DNA from: Dactylosporangium aurantiacum
GTDB lineage: Bacteria; Actinomycetota; Actinomycetes; Mycobacteriales; Micromonosporaceae
Direction: 5' to 3'
NCBI RefSeq assembly: GCF_000716715.1
Contig: NZ_JNYJ01000016.1
Coordinates: 1-64,000 of the forward strand
DNA length: 64,000 nt
Shown: piece by piece, positions 43,087 to 51,722 of the stretch
How the letters are laid out: each line of letters opens with the position of its first letter
How positions within the stretch are numbered: position 1 is the first letter of the stretch
Made by a program: the position numbers and the translations under genes
Notes under the pieces: model-generated
Told to the model about the DNA's origin: nothing
Databases searched by the model: none
Seen by the model: only the letters and a program-made list of their open reading frames with translations

Positions 43087-44719
43087 CCGTACCGTCGCCG
43101 CCGTCGTGGCCCTCAACTCGCTCGCCGCGCTGGCCGGGCTCGGCGCCCCGTGGTTGCTCGGACGCATCATCGACACGGTCTCCCACGGCGGCGACGGGAT
43201 CGACCGGCTGGCGCTGGGCGTGCTCGGCTGCGCCGTGGCGCAGCTGCTGCTGACCCGTTCCGCCCTGGCCATCGGGTACCGCTTCGGCGAGCGCACCGCG
43301 TTCCGCGTCCGCGAGCAGTTCGTGGGCCGCGCCCTCGGGCTGCCCGCGGCCGTCGTGGAGCGGGTCCCCGCCGGTGACCTCGCGGCCCGCGGCACGACCG
43401 ACATCGACGCGGTCGCGAACACGCTGCGCGACATCCTGCCGAGCATGGCCGTCGGCGCGGTGCAGATCGTGTTCATCGTCTCCGCGGTGGTGGTGCTGCA
43501 CCCGGTCCTCGGCGTGCTCGGCCTCGCCGGGCTGTCCGGGATCTGGTTCGTGACCAGGTGGTACCTGCGCCGGGCCCGGGCGGCGTACCTGGCGGAGGGC
43601 GCGGCCAACTCGGTGCTCGCCGACGACCTCGCCGCCACCACCAGCGGCGCCCGCACGATCGAGGCGTTCGCGCTGCGGGAGCGCCGCCTGGCCGCGGGTC
43701 ACGCGGCGATCGCCGAGACCCGCCGCACCAGGCTGGGCACGCTCGCGCTGCGGTCGGTGTACTTCCCGTCGGTGGAGACGTCGTACGCGGTGCCGGGCGT
43801 GCTGGTGCTGCTGGTCGGCGGCCTGCTGTACATCGACGGCCGGGTCAGCCTCGGCACCGTCGTGGCCGCCGTGCTCTACCTGCGGCAGCTGGTCGGCCCG
43901 CTGGACGGCATCCTCATCTGGATCGAGCAGCTGCAGAGCAGCCTCGCGTCGTTCGCGCGGGTCGAGGGGCTGGCCGCGATCCCGGCCGCGCCGCCGGTGG
44001 TGACCGAGCCGCCGCGGCACGAGCGGATCGAGCTGGCGGGGGTCCGGTACGCGTACGACGAGGGCCGCGATGTGCTGCACGGCGTCGACCTGACGATCCG
44101 CCCCGGCGAGCGGCTGGCGATCGTGGGCCTGTCCGGTGCCGGCAAGTCGACGCTCGGCATGCTGATCGCGGGCGTGGACCGGCCGACCGCGGGCTCGGTC
44201 ACCGTCGGCGGGGTGCCGATCGCCGACCTGCCGCCGGACGAGCTGCGCCGCCAGGTCGTGCTCGTCACCCAGGAGCACCACGTGTTCCGCGAGTCGCTGC
44301 GCGACAACCTCATCGTCGACGCGCCCGACGATGTGCTGCGCGCGGCGCTGAAGACCGTCGGCGCGGACTGGGCCGACGACCTGGACCGCGACCTCGCCCG
44401 CCACCCGCTCGACGGCGCGCAGGCGCAGCAGGTCGCGCTCGCCCGGGTGGTGCTCGCCGACCCGCACACGGTGATCCTCGACGAGGCGACGGCGCTGCTG
44501 GACCCGACGGCGGCGCGGACCGCGGAGCGGGCCCTGGCGGCGGTGCTGGACGAGCGGACCGTGATCGCGATCGCGCACCGGTTGCAGACCGCGCACGACG
44601 CGGACCGGGTCGCGGTCATGGAGGACGGCCGCATCATCGAGCTGGGCACCCACGACGACCTCGTCGCCGCCGGCGGCCCGTACGCCGCGCTGTGGCGGTC
44701 CTGGCACGGTGGTGCCTGA
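43049..44719 (+). CDS. ABC exporter half with intact nucleotide site but degenerate signature
   Basis: 556 residues with six membrane helices then an ATPase domain. Walker A is GLSGAGKST (360-368), a Q-loop Gln lies in LVTQEHHVF, Walker B is TVILDEATALLD (D478-E479) and the H-loop His510 is in IAIAHRLQ. The signature is LDGAQ (454-458) instead of LSGGQ. This complements the upstream half, which has a good signature but no Walker A. The N-terminal MGAVLAHGGAGAHR comes from the repeat, and homologues probably start after it. Cargo unknown; no biosynthetic cluster is adjacent. Confidence 0.85.
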   Translation: MGAVLAHGGAGAHRTVAAVVALNSLAALAGLGAPWLLGRIIDTVSHGGDGIDRLALGVLGCAVAQLLLTRSALAIGYRFGERTAFRVREQFVGRALGLPAAVVERVPAGDLAARGTTDIDAVANTLRDILPSMAVGAVQIVFIVSAVVVLHPVLGVLGLAGLSGIWFVTRWYLRRARAAYLAEGAANSVLADDLAATTSGARTIEAFALRERRLAAGHAAIAETRRTRLGTLALRSVYFPSVETSYAVPGVLVLLVGGLLYIDGRVSLGTVVAAVLYLRQLVGPLDGILIWIEQLQSSLASFARVEGLAAIPAAPPVVTEPPRHERIELAGVRYAYDEGRDVLHGVDLTIRPGERLAIVGLSGAGKSTLGMLIAGVDRPTAGSVTVGGVPIADLPPDELRRQVVLVTQEHHVFRESLRDNLIVDAPDDVLRAALKTVGADWADDLDRDLARHPLDGAQAQQVALARVVLADPHTVILDEATALLDPTAARTAERALAAVLDERTVIAIAHRLQTAHDADRVAVMEDGRIIELGTHDDLVAAGGPYAALWRSWHGGA

Positions 44720-44739
44720 CCGCCACCGGGCGGGCGGGG

Positions 44740-45507
44740 TCAGCTGCTGCGGACCGGCATCTTCCACGGCTCCTGGGGCAGCGGGCTGCCGGTCTCCAGC
44801 AGGGACTTGAGGTTGGCCAGCACGGCGGGCCAGCCGAGGGAGATCGCCTCCAGGTCCTCCTGGGTGGCGAGGCGCTCGTGGGTGACGGTGAGCCGCACGA
44901 TGTCCTGGTCGGACTCGACGGTGAAGGTGACCGTGGCCTCGCCGCCGAACGTGAAGACGAGCCGGTGCGGCGGGTCGACCTCGAGGACCGTGCCGGTCTC
45001 GTCGGCGATGCCGGACCCGTCGGTGCGGCGGTGCTCCCAGGTCGAGCCGACCTGCCAGTCCGAGACGTTGGCGTGGCCCCAGTAGGCGGCGGTGAGGTCG
45101 GCGTCGGTCAGGGCGTGCCACACCTGCTCGGCGGTGGCCTTGATGTAGGTGACGTACACGTAGGTCGGGATGTCGGTGGGGGCGTCGGTCGTCATGGCGT
45201 GTCCTTCCGCGGCGTGTCTGACGGCGTCCAAGATCCGCAACCTGGGCTCCTCGTACGCCGCGATCCAGCGGCGTTGCAGGTCGTGGATGGGCACCGGGTT
45301 GAGGTAGTGCAGCCGCTCCCGTCCGCGGCGCACGACGGTGACGAGGTTGGCGTCCTGCAGCACCTGCAGGTGCTGGGTGGCCGACTGGCGGGCCATCGCG
45401 AGCCCGGCGCACAGCATGCCCAGGGTCTGCCCGTCCTGCCGGCGGAGGCTGTCGAGCATGCCGCGGCGGGTCGGGTCGGCAAGGGCCTTGAAGACCAGGT
45501 CCACCAC
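44740..45507 (-). CDS. ArsR-family regulator fused to SRPBCC/AHSA1 domain
   Basis: 255 residues. The N-terminal about 95 are an ArsR winged helix (ALADPTRRGMLDSLRR, then LAMARQSATQHLQVLQDANL), without the CxC metal site. The rest (from about residue 115) is an AHSA1/SRPBCC ligand-binding fold ending in WPAVLANLKSLLETG. The two are commonly separate co-transcribed genes; here they are one reading frame. GTG start (45505-45507). A perfect inverted repeat lies three bases upstream, so autorepression is likely. The ligand is unknown. Confidence 0.88.
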   Translation of the reverse strand: MVDLVFKALADPTRRGMLDSLRRQDGQTLGMLCAGLAMARQSATQHLQVLQDANLVTVVRRGRERLHYLNPVPIHDLQRRWIAAYEEPRLRILDAVRHAAEGHAMTTDAPTDIPTYVYVTYIKATAEQVWHALTDADLTAAYWGHANVSDWQVGSTWEHRRTDGSGIADETGTVLEVDPPHRLVFTFGGEATVTFTVESDQDIVRLTVTHERLATQEDLEAISLGWPAVLANLKSLLETGSPLPQEPWKMPVRSS

Positions 45508-45510
45508 CGC

Positions 45511-45536
45511 ATTATGCAGGTTTTTACCTGCATAAT
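45511..45536. promoter_or_regulatory. Perfect inverted-repeat operator of the ArsR fusion
   Basis: ATTATGCAGGT (45511-45521) and ACCTGCATAAT (45526-45536) are perfect 11-base arms with a 4-T spacer. The site lies three bases from the ArsR start and 40 bases before the divergent small gene. ArsR proteins bind such dyads over the promoter and release on ligand binding. Confidence 0.78.
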
Positions 45537-45575
45537 GTCAAGTGCGGCGCAGGCGGTATGCGGTATGAAGGAGGT

Positions 45576-45935
45576 ATGACATACGGACGGGTACTCGTGA
45601 TCGGACTCGATCCGGCGAAGATCCCGGGCTGGGACCCCGCACCGGTGGTCGCCGCGATCGAGCGCGGCCAGGCCCGCTTCGCCGAGCACGGCATCGAGGC
45701 CGACCTGTGCCTGCTCGCCCCCGACGAGGACACCGACGCGGCGATGATCAAGGCGCTCACCGCGGCCGACTACGCCTGCGTGGTCGTCGGTGGCGGCATC
45801 CGCAAGCACGAGCCGCTGCTGGAGCTCTTCGAGCAGGCCGTCAACCTGGTCCGCCGGCACGCGCCGCACGCCGAGATCGCGTTCAACAGCACCCCGGAGG
45901 ACACCGCCGACGCCGCCCTGCGCCGCCTGCGGTGA
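45576..45935 (+). CDS. Conserved-looking small protein divergent from ArsR fusion
   Basis: 119 residues, unknown. It reads like an alpha/beta fold: VLVIGLDPAKIPGWD, helix, IEADLCLLAPDEDTDAAMIKAL, strand YACVVVGGGIRKHEPLLELFE, strand AEIAFNSTPEDT. The GGGIRKHE loop could bind a phosphate or metal. The start is unsettled: the ATG at 45576 has GGAGG only one base upstream, and an in-frame ATG at 45558 has little. It is probably regulated by the ArsR operator. Confidence 0.65.
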   Translation: MTYGRVLVIGLDPAKIPGWDPAPVVAAIERGQARFAEHGIEADLCLLAPDEDTDAAMIKALTAADYACVVVGGGIRKHEPLLELFEQAVNLVRRHAPHAEIAFNSTPEDTADAALRRLR

Positions 45936-45981
45936 ACGGCGCGCAGCTCACCGGCCGGCCGGCCACCCGGCACCGGGGGGG

Positions 45982-47103
45982 TCACAGGGCGTACAGCAGC
46001 CGCCCCGTCAGCGGGTCCTGGCCGTAGCGCAGGCACAGCTGCGCCAGCACGTCCTCGTGCGTCACCGCCACGTTCACCACCGTGTCGTTGCCGGCGTAGT
46101 AGATGACGACCGTGCCGTCGTCCTCGCGGACCAGGCCGCAGGAGAAGACCACGTTCGGCACGTGCACGTAGTCGGTGTCCGGCACCCGGCAGTCGGCGCG
46201 CGACGGGAACAGGATCGGGATGCTGGACATCCGCACCACGCCCGGGTCGTCCAGGTCGTGCAGGGCGACGCCGAGCACGTACGGGTTTCCGTCCATCGTC
46301 GTGCGCACGCCGTGGAACACGTTGAGCCAGCCGTGCGGGGTGCGCACCGGCGGCGCGCCCGGCCCGATCTTGTCGGAGAACGCGCTCGGCCCGGCGCCCG
46401 TGCGCATCACCGGCTCGTCGGCCACCTTCCACGGCCCGGTCCGGTAGTCGTCCGCGTAGCCGATCCTGATCTGCGTGTACGCGCCGCCGACGTCGCCCGG
46501 GCCGACGTCGTTGGGCCGGAACAGCCCGACGTACCGCCCACCGACGCGCTCCGGGAACACGACCACGTTGCGCATGTCCCGGTCGAGCATCGGCCCGTAC
46601 CGGGTGAACGTGGTGAGGTCGTCGGTGAGCGCGAGCGACACCCGGACCCGGTTGCGGATCCCGCCGTGGTACGCGCTGTAGGTGACCGCGAACGTGCCCT
46701 CGACCGGGTTGATCCGGGCGTCCTCGACACCGCCGGACTCGGCCTCGACGACGAGCCGCCGGTCGACGCCGTCGACGCACAGGTCCACCTCGGTCGCCGG
46801 GGACAGCACCGGCCGCGGGTGCACCGACCAGTCCGTGACGCCGTCGGCGCTGGTGGCCAGGCCGAGCACGCTGACACCGCAGCGCAGGTGCGAGCGGAAC
46901 AGCAGCGCCGTGCGGCCCGCGAGCCGTGCGACTCCGGCGTTGTGCACCGTGACCACCTGCAGGTGCGGCTCCCGCCAGACCGCGTTGACCTCCCGGGCGG
47001 TGAGCACCGGGTTCGCCGGATGCCGCAGCACCGGCCGGTCGAGCGAGACGGTGCCGGTCATAGCGTCGCCGAAGCGGACGTCGCGCGTCGTCACAGCGCT
47101 CAC
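45982..47103 (-). CDS. GH130 glycoside phosphorylase/hydrolase
   Basis: 373 residues with a five-bladed beta-propeller pattern of GH130. Marks are LTAREVNAVW near the start, GVEDARINPVEGTFAVTYSAY (the (E)DxR block with the catalytic Asp), and FRPNDVGPGDVGG. GH130 members phosphorolyse or hydrolyse beta-mannosides. No signal peptide, so cytoplasmic. Start uncertain (GTG at 47103, or an ATG at 47061). It lies near the glycan cluster but is separated by two broken genes. Substrate not determinable here. Confidence 0.82.
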   Translation of the reverse strand: MSAVTTRDVRFGDAMTGTVSLDRPVLRHPANPVLTAREVNAVWREPHLQVVTVHNAGVARLAGRTALLFRSHLRCGVSVLGLATSADGVTDWSVHPRPVLSPATEVDLCVDGVDRRLVVEAESGGVEDARINPVEGTFAVTYSAYHGGIRNRVRVSLALTDDLTTFTRYGPMLDRDMRNVVVFPERVGGRYVGLFRPNDVGPGDVGGAYTQIRIGYADDYRTGPWKVADEPVMRTGAGPSAFSDKIGPGAPPVRTPHGWLNVFHGVRTTMDGNPYVLGVALHDLDDPGVVRMSSIPILFPSRADCRVPDTDYVHVPNVVFSCGLVREDDGTVVIYYAGNDTVVNVAVTHEDVLAQLCLRYGQDPLTGRLLYAL

Positions 47104-47130
47104 GGTCGCACGGGCTCGGCGCCTCCCGGC

Positions 47131-47310
47131 TCACTCCGTCGGGGCGATCAGCCTGGCCCGCAGCGCCGCCAGCCGGTCCGGCGGCAGGCCGTGCGCCAGC
47201 AGGTACCCCGCCGCGCCGCCCCACCGCTCGTCGACCAGGTCGAGCACCGCCTGGATCGCCTCCGGCGCACACTCCCCCGGCGACTGCCGGGCCGGGTCCG
47301 TGAGGGCGCG
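47131..47310 (-). pseudogene. 3' remnant of a tyrosine-protein phosphatase gene
   Basis: Only about 60 C-terminal residues remain, including APEAIQAVLDLVDERWGG and GLPPDRLAALRARLIAP. This resembles the C-terminus of bacterial DSP/Y_phosphatase3 proteins (a helix then LxxLRxRL). The catalytic HCxxGxxRT part is absent, and upstream sequence belongs to a different gene in another frame. It looks like a deletion fusion scar. Confidence 0.45.
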
Positions 47311-47312
47311 GG

Positions 47313-47803
47313 CTACAGCTCGACGGCGCGGTTGTCGCCGACCGGCGGCTGCTTGCCGGCGACGGCCGCGGCCAGGTACCGGATGAGCGTGACGGCGCGG
47401 CCGTTCGGCGCATCCCAGTACTCGGCGGACTCGGCGTGCACCCGGATCAGCGTCAGGCCCGGCGTGTCCAGCCCGTCGGGGAACCAGCCCTTGAGGAACG
47501 GGTTCCACAGCTGCTCGGCCTTGGCCCGGTCGTGCACCACGTCGGCCGCCCCGGCCACCGACACCCAGGCGTTGCCCTTCGTGGTCAGCGAGACGTGACC
47601 TGCGGGTGGGTGCGGATCTGCGCGACCTTGGCGCTGTCGTCGTAGGCGAAGAACCACAGGTCACCGTCGAACTCGACCTCCTGCAGCGCCATGGGGCGGC
47701 TGACGTGCCGGCCGTCGCCGGTCATCGTGGTGAGCATGCCGATGCGGGCGTCCCGCAGCAGCTCGGTGACCTTGGCGCGGGGGTCCTGCTGGTCGTCGGT
47801 CAT
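47313..47803 (-). pseudogene. Frameshifted pyridoxamine 5'-phosphate oxidase-fold protein
   Basis: The N-terminal half starts at ATG 47803 (MTDDQQDPRAKVTELLRDAR), runs through GMLTTMTGDGRHVSRPMAL and reads AQIRTHPQV before a stop. The C-terminal half resumes one frame over with SLTTKGNAWVSVAGAADV and ends at TAG 47313. Restoring one base (normally GTCAACGTC, here GTCACGTC near 47593) gives a single continuous split-barrel FMN protein of about 163 residues, general-stress-protein-26 type. It is either a real one-base deletion or a sequencing error. Confidence 0.72.
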
Positions 47804-47839
47804 ACCGTGATCGATGCCCGGCCCGCCCCGCGGCAAACG

Positions 47840-48991
47840 TCACTTCTGGTAGCCGTAGTTGTCGCAGGTGCGGCGTTGCTGGACGCAGTTCCTGGTGCGC
47901 TTGTTCATGGTGGCGACGTCCCACATGACGAAGGCGTCGCCGTGCATGGAGGAGGCGCTGCGCAGCTCCTTGCCCGAGGAGAGGTAGTAGCCGTCGGTGG
48001 TGCCCTTGGCGCCGTACTGGATGTCGAAGGTGATCGCCGGAATCTTCACCGGGTGGCTGGCGGGGCAGGCGTTGCCGGAGCCGTAGGCGACGTGGTCCTT
48101 GTGGTTGGGGCTGTCCAGGTGCTTGCCGTCCCAGCAGTCGGGGAACTGCAGCATGAAGTGCAAGGTCGCGGTGCCGCCGCAGATGGGCCAGTTGCCGTTG
48201 CTGCTGCGGGCGATGCCGTCGAGGTCGCCGGGGCCGTAGAAGGCGCAGTAGAACTGGCCGGACGCGCCGCGCGGGGTCGGCTGCTGCTTCTTGGCGTCGC
48301 CGGAGATCATGCGCAGGCCGTTGGGCATGGGCATCTGGCCGGCGGAGGTGTTCATCAGCGAGCGGTAGTAGACGCGGAAGCCGGTGGTCTCGACCGGCGT
48401 GCCGGTCGCGGCGTCGTACAGCGTCGGTACCCAGTAGGCGGAGTGGTCCTGCACCGGCTTGCAGGTGGTGGCGGTGAACTTCATCAGGTCGGCGGGGGTG
48501 GTGCCGGCGGCGGTCGCCTTGTTGCCCACGAACGAGTGCATGTGCGAGGCGCCGGGCAGGCCGGGGAAGACGATCGGGTCGTCGGCGCGGGAGTGGCTGT
48601 ACTGGCAGTCGGCGCGGAACTCCGGCAGGTTGCCGACGCCGGCCGGCACGGGGTCGGCGGCGAGGCTCCTGTACGCGTCGGCCTGCGCCTTCCATGCGGC
48701 GTCGACGGGGATCCAGCCGCCGACGGCGGCCGCCCTCGGCACGCCGTCACCGGCGGCCGGCGCCGGCGCGGAGGACGAGGCGGCCGCGGAGGCCGGTGCG
48801 GAGGCCGGCCCCGAGGCGCCGGGCACGCCGGCCGTGGCCGCCGCGCCGCCGCCGACCGGGGCCGCGTCGGCGACGCCGGTCCTGGCCGGTCCCGGGTCGG
48901 CGCCCGCGCCGGACAGGTAGACGACCAGGGCCGCGACGACGACCACGGCTGCCGCTCCACCGGCCAGCACCCCACGCTTGCGGATCGACAC
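47840..48991 (-). CDS. DUF1996 secreted/membrane-anchored protein
   Basis: 383 residues. After VSIRKRG one hydrophobic segment (about 8-27) acts as signal-anchor, then an Ala/Pro/Ser-rich linker (about 50-95), then a DUF1996 domain recognised by ADDPIVFPGLPGASHMHSFVG, TTGFRVYYRSLMN and FPDCWDGKHLDSPNHKDHVAY. DUF1996 proteins are extracellular and often associated with fungal and actinobacterial saprotrophs; their function is not known. The GTG start (48991) follows GGGGAGAG and gives a normal anchor; an in-frame ATG further upstream is less likely. Confidence 0.85.
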   Translation of the reverse strand: MSIRKRGVLAGGAAAVVVVAALVVYLSGAGADPGPARTGVADAAPVGGGAAATAGVPGASGPASAPASAAASSSAPAPAAGDGVPRAAAVGGWIPVDAAWKAQADAYRSLAADPVPAGVGNLPEFRADCQYSHSRADDPIVFPGLPGASHMHSFVGNKATAAGTTPADLMKFTATTCKPVQDHSAYWVPTLYDAATGTPVETTGFRVYYRSLMNTSAGQMPMPNGLRMISGDAKKQQPTPRGASGQFYCAFYGPGDLDGIARSSNGNWPICGGTATLHFMLQFPDCWDGKHLDSPNHKDHVAYGSGNACPASHPVKIPAITFDIQYGAKGTTDGYYLSSGKELRSASSMHGDAFVMWDVATMNKRTRNCVQQRRTCDNYGYQK

Positions 48992-49156
48992 CGTCAGCTC
49001 TCCCCAGACACGACACGCTCGGTCACGGCCGCGCGCCATGGTAGGCAGCCACCCGGCGCGCCTGGAAGGCTTTTCATGCGATCTTAAAAAAGGTCGATGT
49101 TCATGGCGCCGGGCGCCGGGTATGACACAGGCGTTCGAAGAAGGAGGGTGAGCACC

Positions 49157-49348
49157 GTGACCGACCGTAATCCGGAGAAGGACCCCGAGGACTGGGTGAC
49201 CGGCGACGAGCCGATGACCGGGCCGCAGGAGTCGTACCTCGGCACCCTGGCCCGGGAGGCGGGCCGCGACGTCCCGGACGAGCTGACCAAGGCCGAGGCC
49301 TCGCAGCTCATCGACGAGCTGCAGCAGCAGTCGGGGCGCGGCGCCTGA
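49157..49348 (+). CDS. DUF3072 small protein
   Basis: 63 residues. The core TGDEPMTGPQESYLGTLARE and the end LTKAEASQLIDELQQ match DUF3072, a short actinobacterial protein family of unknown role. The GTG at 49157 is chosen because AAGGAGG lies nine bases upstream; an in-frame GTG at 49148 touches it. It is divergent from the DUF1996 gene. Confidence 0.75.
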   Translation: MTDRNPEKDPEDWVTGDEPMTGPQESYLGTLAREAGRDVPDELTKAEASQLIDELQQQSGRGA

Positions 49349-49391
49349 CGGTCGCGGTCACCCGAGGTCTTCGGTCACCCGGGACCCGCGG

Positions 49392-51722
49392 TCATCCGAG
49401 GTCGTAGCCGGCGCCCGCGCGGGCGTCCCACCGGATCCGGCAACGGCCGGCGGGGGCGCCCGCGCCGGCCGTCACCGCCACGGGCGCACCGCCGGTGGTG
49501 TGCACCTTGCCCGGCGGGGCCGGCAGCTCCACCAGCAGCGGCCCGTCCGTGCCGGCGGTGATCCGGGCCGTGTCGAGCTGCCCGCCGGACCAGGTCACGT
49601 CGGCGCGGTGCCCGCCGCGGCAGCGCACGCCCCGGACGCGACCGGTGTCCCACGCCGCCGGCAGCGCCGGCAGCAGGCTGACCGCACCGGCGTGGCTCTG
49701 CACGAGCAGCTCGGTGATGCCGGCCGGCGCGCCGAGATTGCCGTCGATCTGGAAGATCCAGCCGCCGGGCCGCCCCGCGTCGGGGTGCAGCGTGAGCATC
49801 GACGCCGAGCACAGCCCGCCGGTGAGCGCGGCGAGGGACTCGGCGGCCAGACCGGGGTCGCGCAGCCGGGCGGCGAGGCACAGCACCCAGGTGCGGCTCC
49901 AGGCGGTGTGGCCGGTGCCGTGCGCGAGGCGGGCCCGCAGCGCGGCCCGGGCGGCGGCGTGGTCGGCCGGCGTGCCGGTCTCCGTGATGCGGGTGCCGGG
50001 GTACAGGCCGTACAGGTGCGACAGGTGCCGGTGGCCGGGCTCGTGCGGCGGGTGGTCGTCGTGCCACTCCAGCAGGGCGCCGTCCGGTCCGGTCGGCACG
50101 GGGCGCAGCGCGGCGAGCGCGGCGGTGGCCTCGCGGCGCAGCGCGGGGTCGGGGGCGCGGTCCAGCAGGACCAGCAGCCGGGTCAGCACCTCGCGGGCCA
50201 GCTCCTGGTCCAGGGCGCTGCCCCAGGAGACGGCGGCGTGGCCCGTGCCGCCGTAGCGGAAGTCGTGCTCCGGGGATGTGGACGGGCTCACCACGAGGGC
50301 GCCGCCGGCGTCGGGGACGAGCATGTCCAGCACGAAGCGGGTCGCGGCGCGCAGCACCGGCAGCGCCACGTCGTCGGCGAACCCCGCCCGGGCGCCGCCG
50401 TGGTCGAGGTGGTCCCAGACGTGCGCGGCGAGCCACGGCAGCGCCGAGGGCCAGTTCGCCCACTGCGGCTCGCCGGGCACGGGCGCGGTGAAGCGCCACA
50501 GGTCGGTGTTGTGGTGGGCGGCGGCGCCGCGGGCGGCGTAGTGGCGCGCCGCGGTCGCGGTCCCGGCGGCGGCCAGGTCGGCGGTCAGGGTGAGCAGCGG
50601 CTCGTGCAGGTCGGCCAGGCCGGTGCTCTCCGCGGCCCAGTAGTTCATCTGGGCGTTGATGTTCGTGGTCCAGTTGCACGACCAGCCGGGGCGCACGTCG
50701 GCGTTCCAGATGCCCTGCAGGTTCGCCGGTTGCGTGCCGGGCCGGGACGCGGCGATGAGCAGGTACCGGCCGAGGTGGAACAGCAGCTCCGCACGGTCGT
50801 CGGTGGGCAGGTGCAGGTCGGCGCGGTCGAAGTACTGCCGGTGGTCGGCGACGTGCCGTTGCCGCAGCACCCGGGTGGGGCGGGCCAGGGCGCGGGCGAC
50901 CCGGGCGAGCGCCTCCCCGGCGATGGCGGCCAGGTCGGCGCTGGGCGGGTGCCGGTGGCCGCGGAACCCGGTGGCGACGGCCACGACGAGCCGGGTCTCG
51001 TCCGGTGTCTGCCGCACGGCGGCGGCGACGGCGAAGCCCATGCCGGCCGGCACCGCGGCACCGGTGTCGGTGGCGTACACGACGGCCGGCTCCCGGTCGA
51101 CGTAGTCGGGCAGCACGTGCGCCGGGGCGCGGCCGGTCCACAGCAGGCACGGCCCGGCGCCGGCGTCGACGACCCCGGCGGTGACCGGGTGCGGGCTGTG
51201 CAGCCTGGGCGGGGCGGTCGAGGCCAGGCTGCCGGGTCCGGTCGCCGAGACGACGAGGACGTCGTCGGGGGCCGAGACGAACGCGGTGAGCCGGACCGGC
51301 CCGCACGCGCTGTCGTAGCCGGTCACGGCGACGGCGTCGGCGAGGTCGAGGTGCCGGCGGTAGCCGGCGACGCCGTCCGGGTCGGCGTAGCGCCACTCGA
51401 GGTGGCCGATCGGCTGGAACGACTGGGTCCAGGCGTCGCCCTGCAGCTGCCGGGCGAGGGCGTCGGCGGCGGCGTGGTCACCGGCGGCGACCGCGGCCCG
51501 CAGCGCCGGCAGCAGCCGGGCCGGCACCGCGTCGTCCTGACCGGCGCCGTCCCGGGGCGGATCGGGCAGCGGGCCGCCGGACCAGAGGGTGTCGGCGTTG
51601 AGGTCGATGCGTTCGGCGCCCGGCCGGCCGTGCAGCATGGCGCCGAGGCGGCCGTTGCCGATCGGGAACCCGTCGGGGAAGTCCGCGGCGGGTGCGGTGC
51701 GCTCAATGCGGTGCCGGGTCAT
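49392..51722 (-). CDS. GH95 alpha-L-fucosidase/alpha-L-galactosidase-like enzyme
   Basis: 776 residues with the full GH95 plan: N-terminal beta domain (FPIGNGRLGAMLHGRP, DLNADTLWSGG), helical (alpha/alpha)6 barrel with TTNINAQMNYW and a C-terminal beta domain. The TNxNxQMNYW Asn residues are those known to activate water in this inverting family. No signal peptide. GGAAGGA before the ATG. Its start overlaps the GH42 stop by 20 bases. It would remove alpha-1,2-fucose (or L-galactose) from the imported oligosaccharide. Confidence 0.9.
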   Translation of the reverse strand: MTRHRIERTAPAADFPDGFPIGNGRLGAMLHGRPGAERIDLNADTLWSGGPLPDPPRDGAGQDDAVPARLLPALRAAVAAGDHAAADALARQLQGDAWTQSFQPIGHLEWRYADPDGVAGYRRHLDLADAVAVTGYDSACGPVRLTAFVSAPDDVLVVSATGPGSLASTAPPRLHSPHPVTAGVVDAGAGPCLLWTGRAPAHVLPDYVDREPAVVYATDTGAAVPAGMGFAVAAAVRQTPDETRLVVAVATGFRGHRHPPSADLAAIAGEALARVARALARPTRVLRQRHVADHRQYFDRADLHLPTDDRAELLFHLGRYLLIAASRPGTQPANLQGIWNADVRPGWSCNWTTNINAQMNYWAAESTGLADLHEPLLTLTADLAAAGTATAARHYAARGAAAHHNTDLWRFTAPVPGEPQWANWPSALPWLAAHVWDHLDHGGARAGFADDVALPVLRAATRFVLDMLVPDAGGALVVSPSTSPEHDFRYGGTGHAAVSWGSALDQELAREVLTRLLVLLDRAPDPALRREATAALAALRPVPTGPDGALLEWHDDHPPHEPGHRHLSHLYGLYPGTRITETGTPADHAAARAALRARLAHGTGHTAWSRTWVLCLAARLRDPGLAAESLAALTGGLCSASMLTLHPDAGRPGGWIFQIDGNLGAPAGITELLVQSHAGAVSLLPALPAAWDTGRVRGVRCRGGHRADVTWSGGQLDTARITAGTDGPLLVELPAPPGKVHTTGGAPVAVTAGAGAPAGRCRIRWDARAGAGYDLG

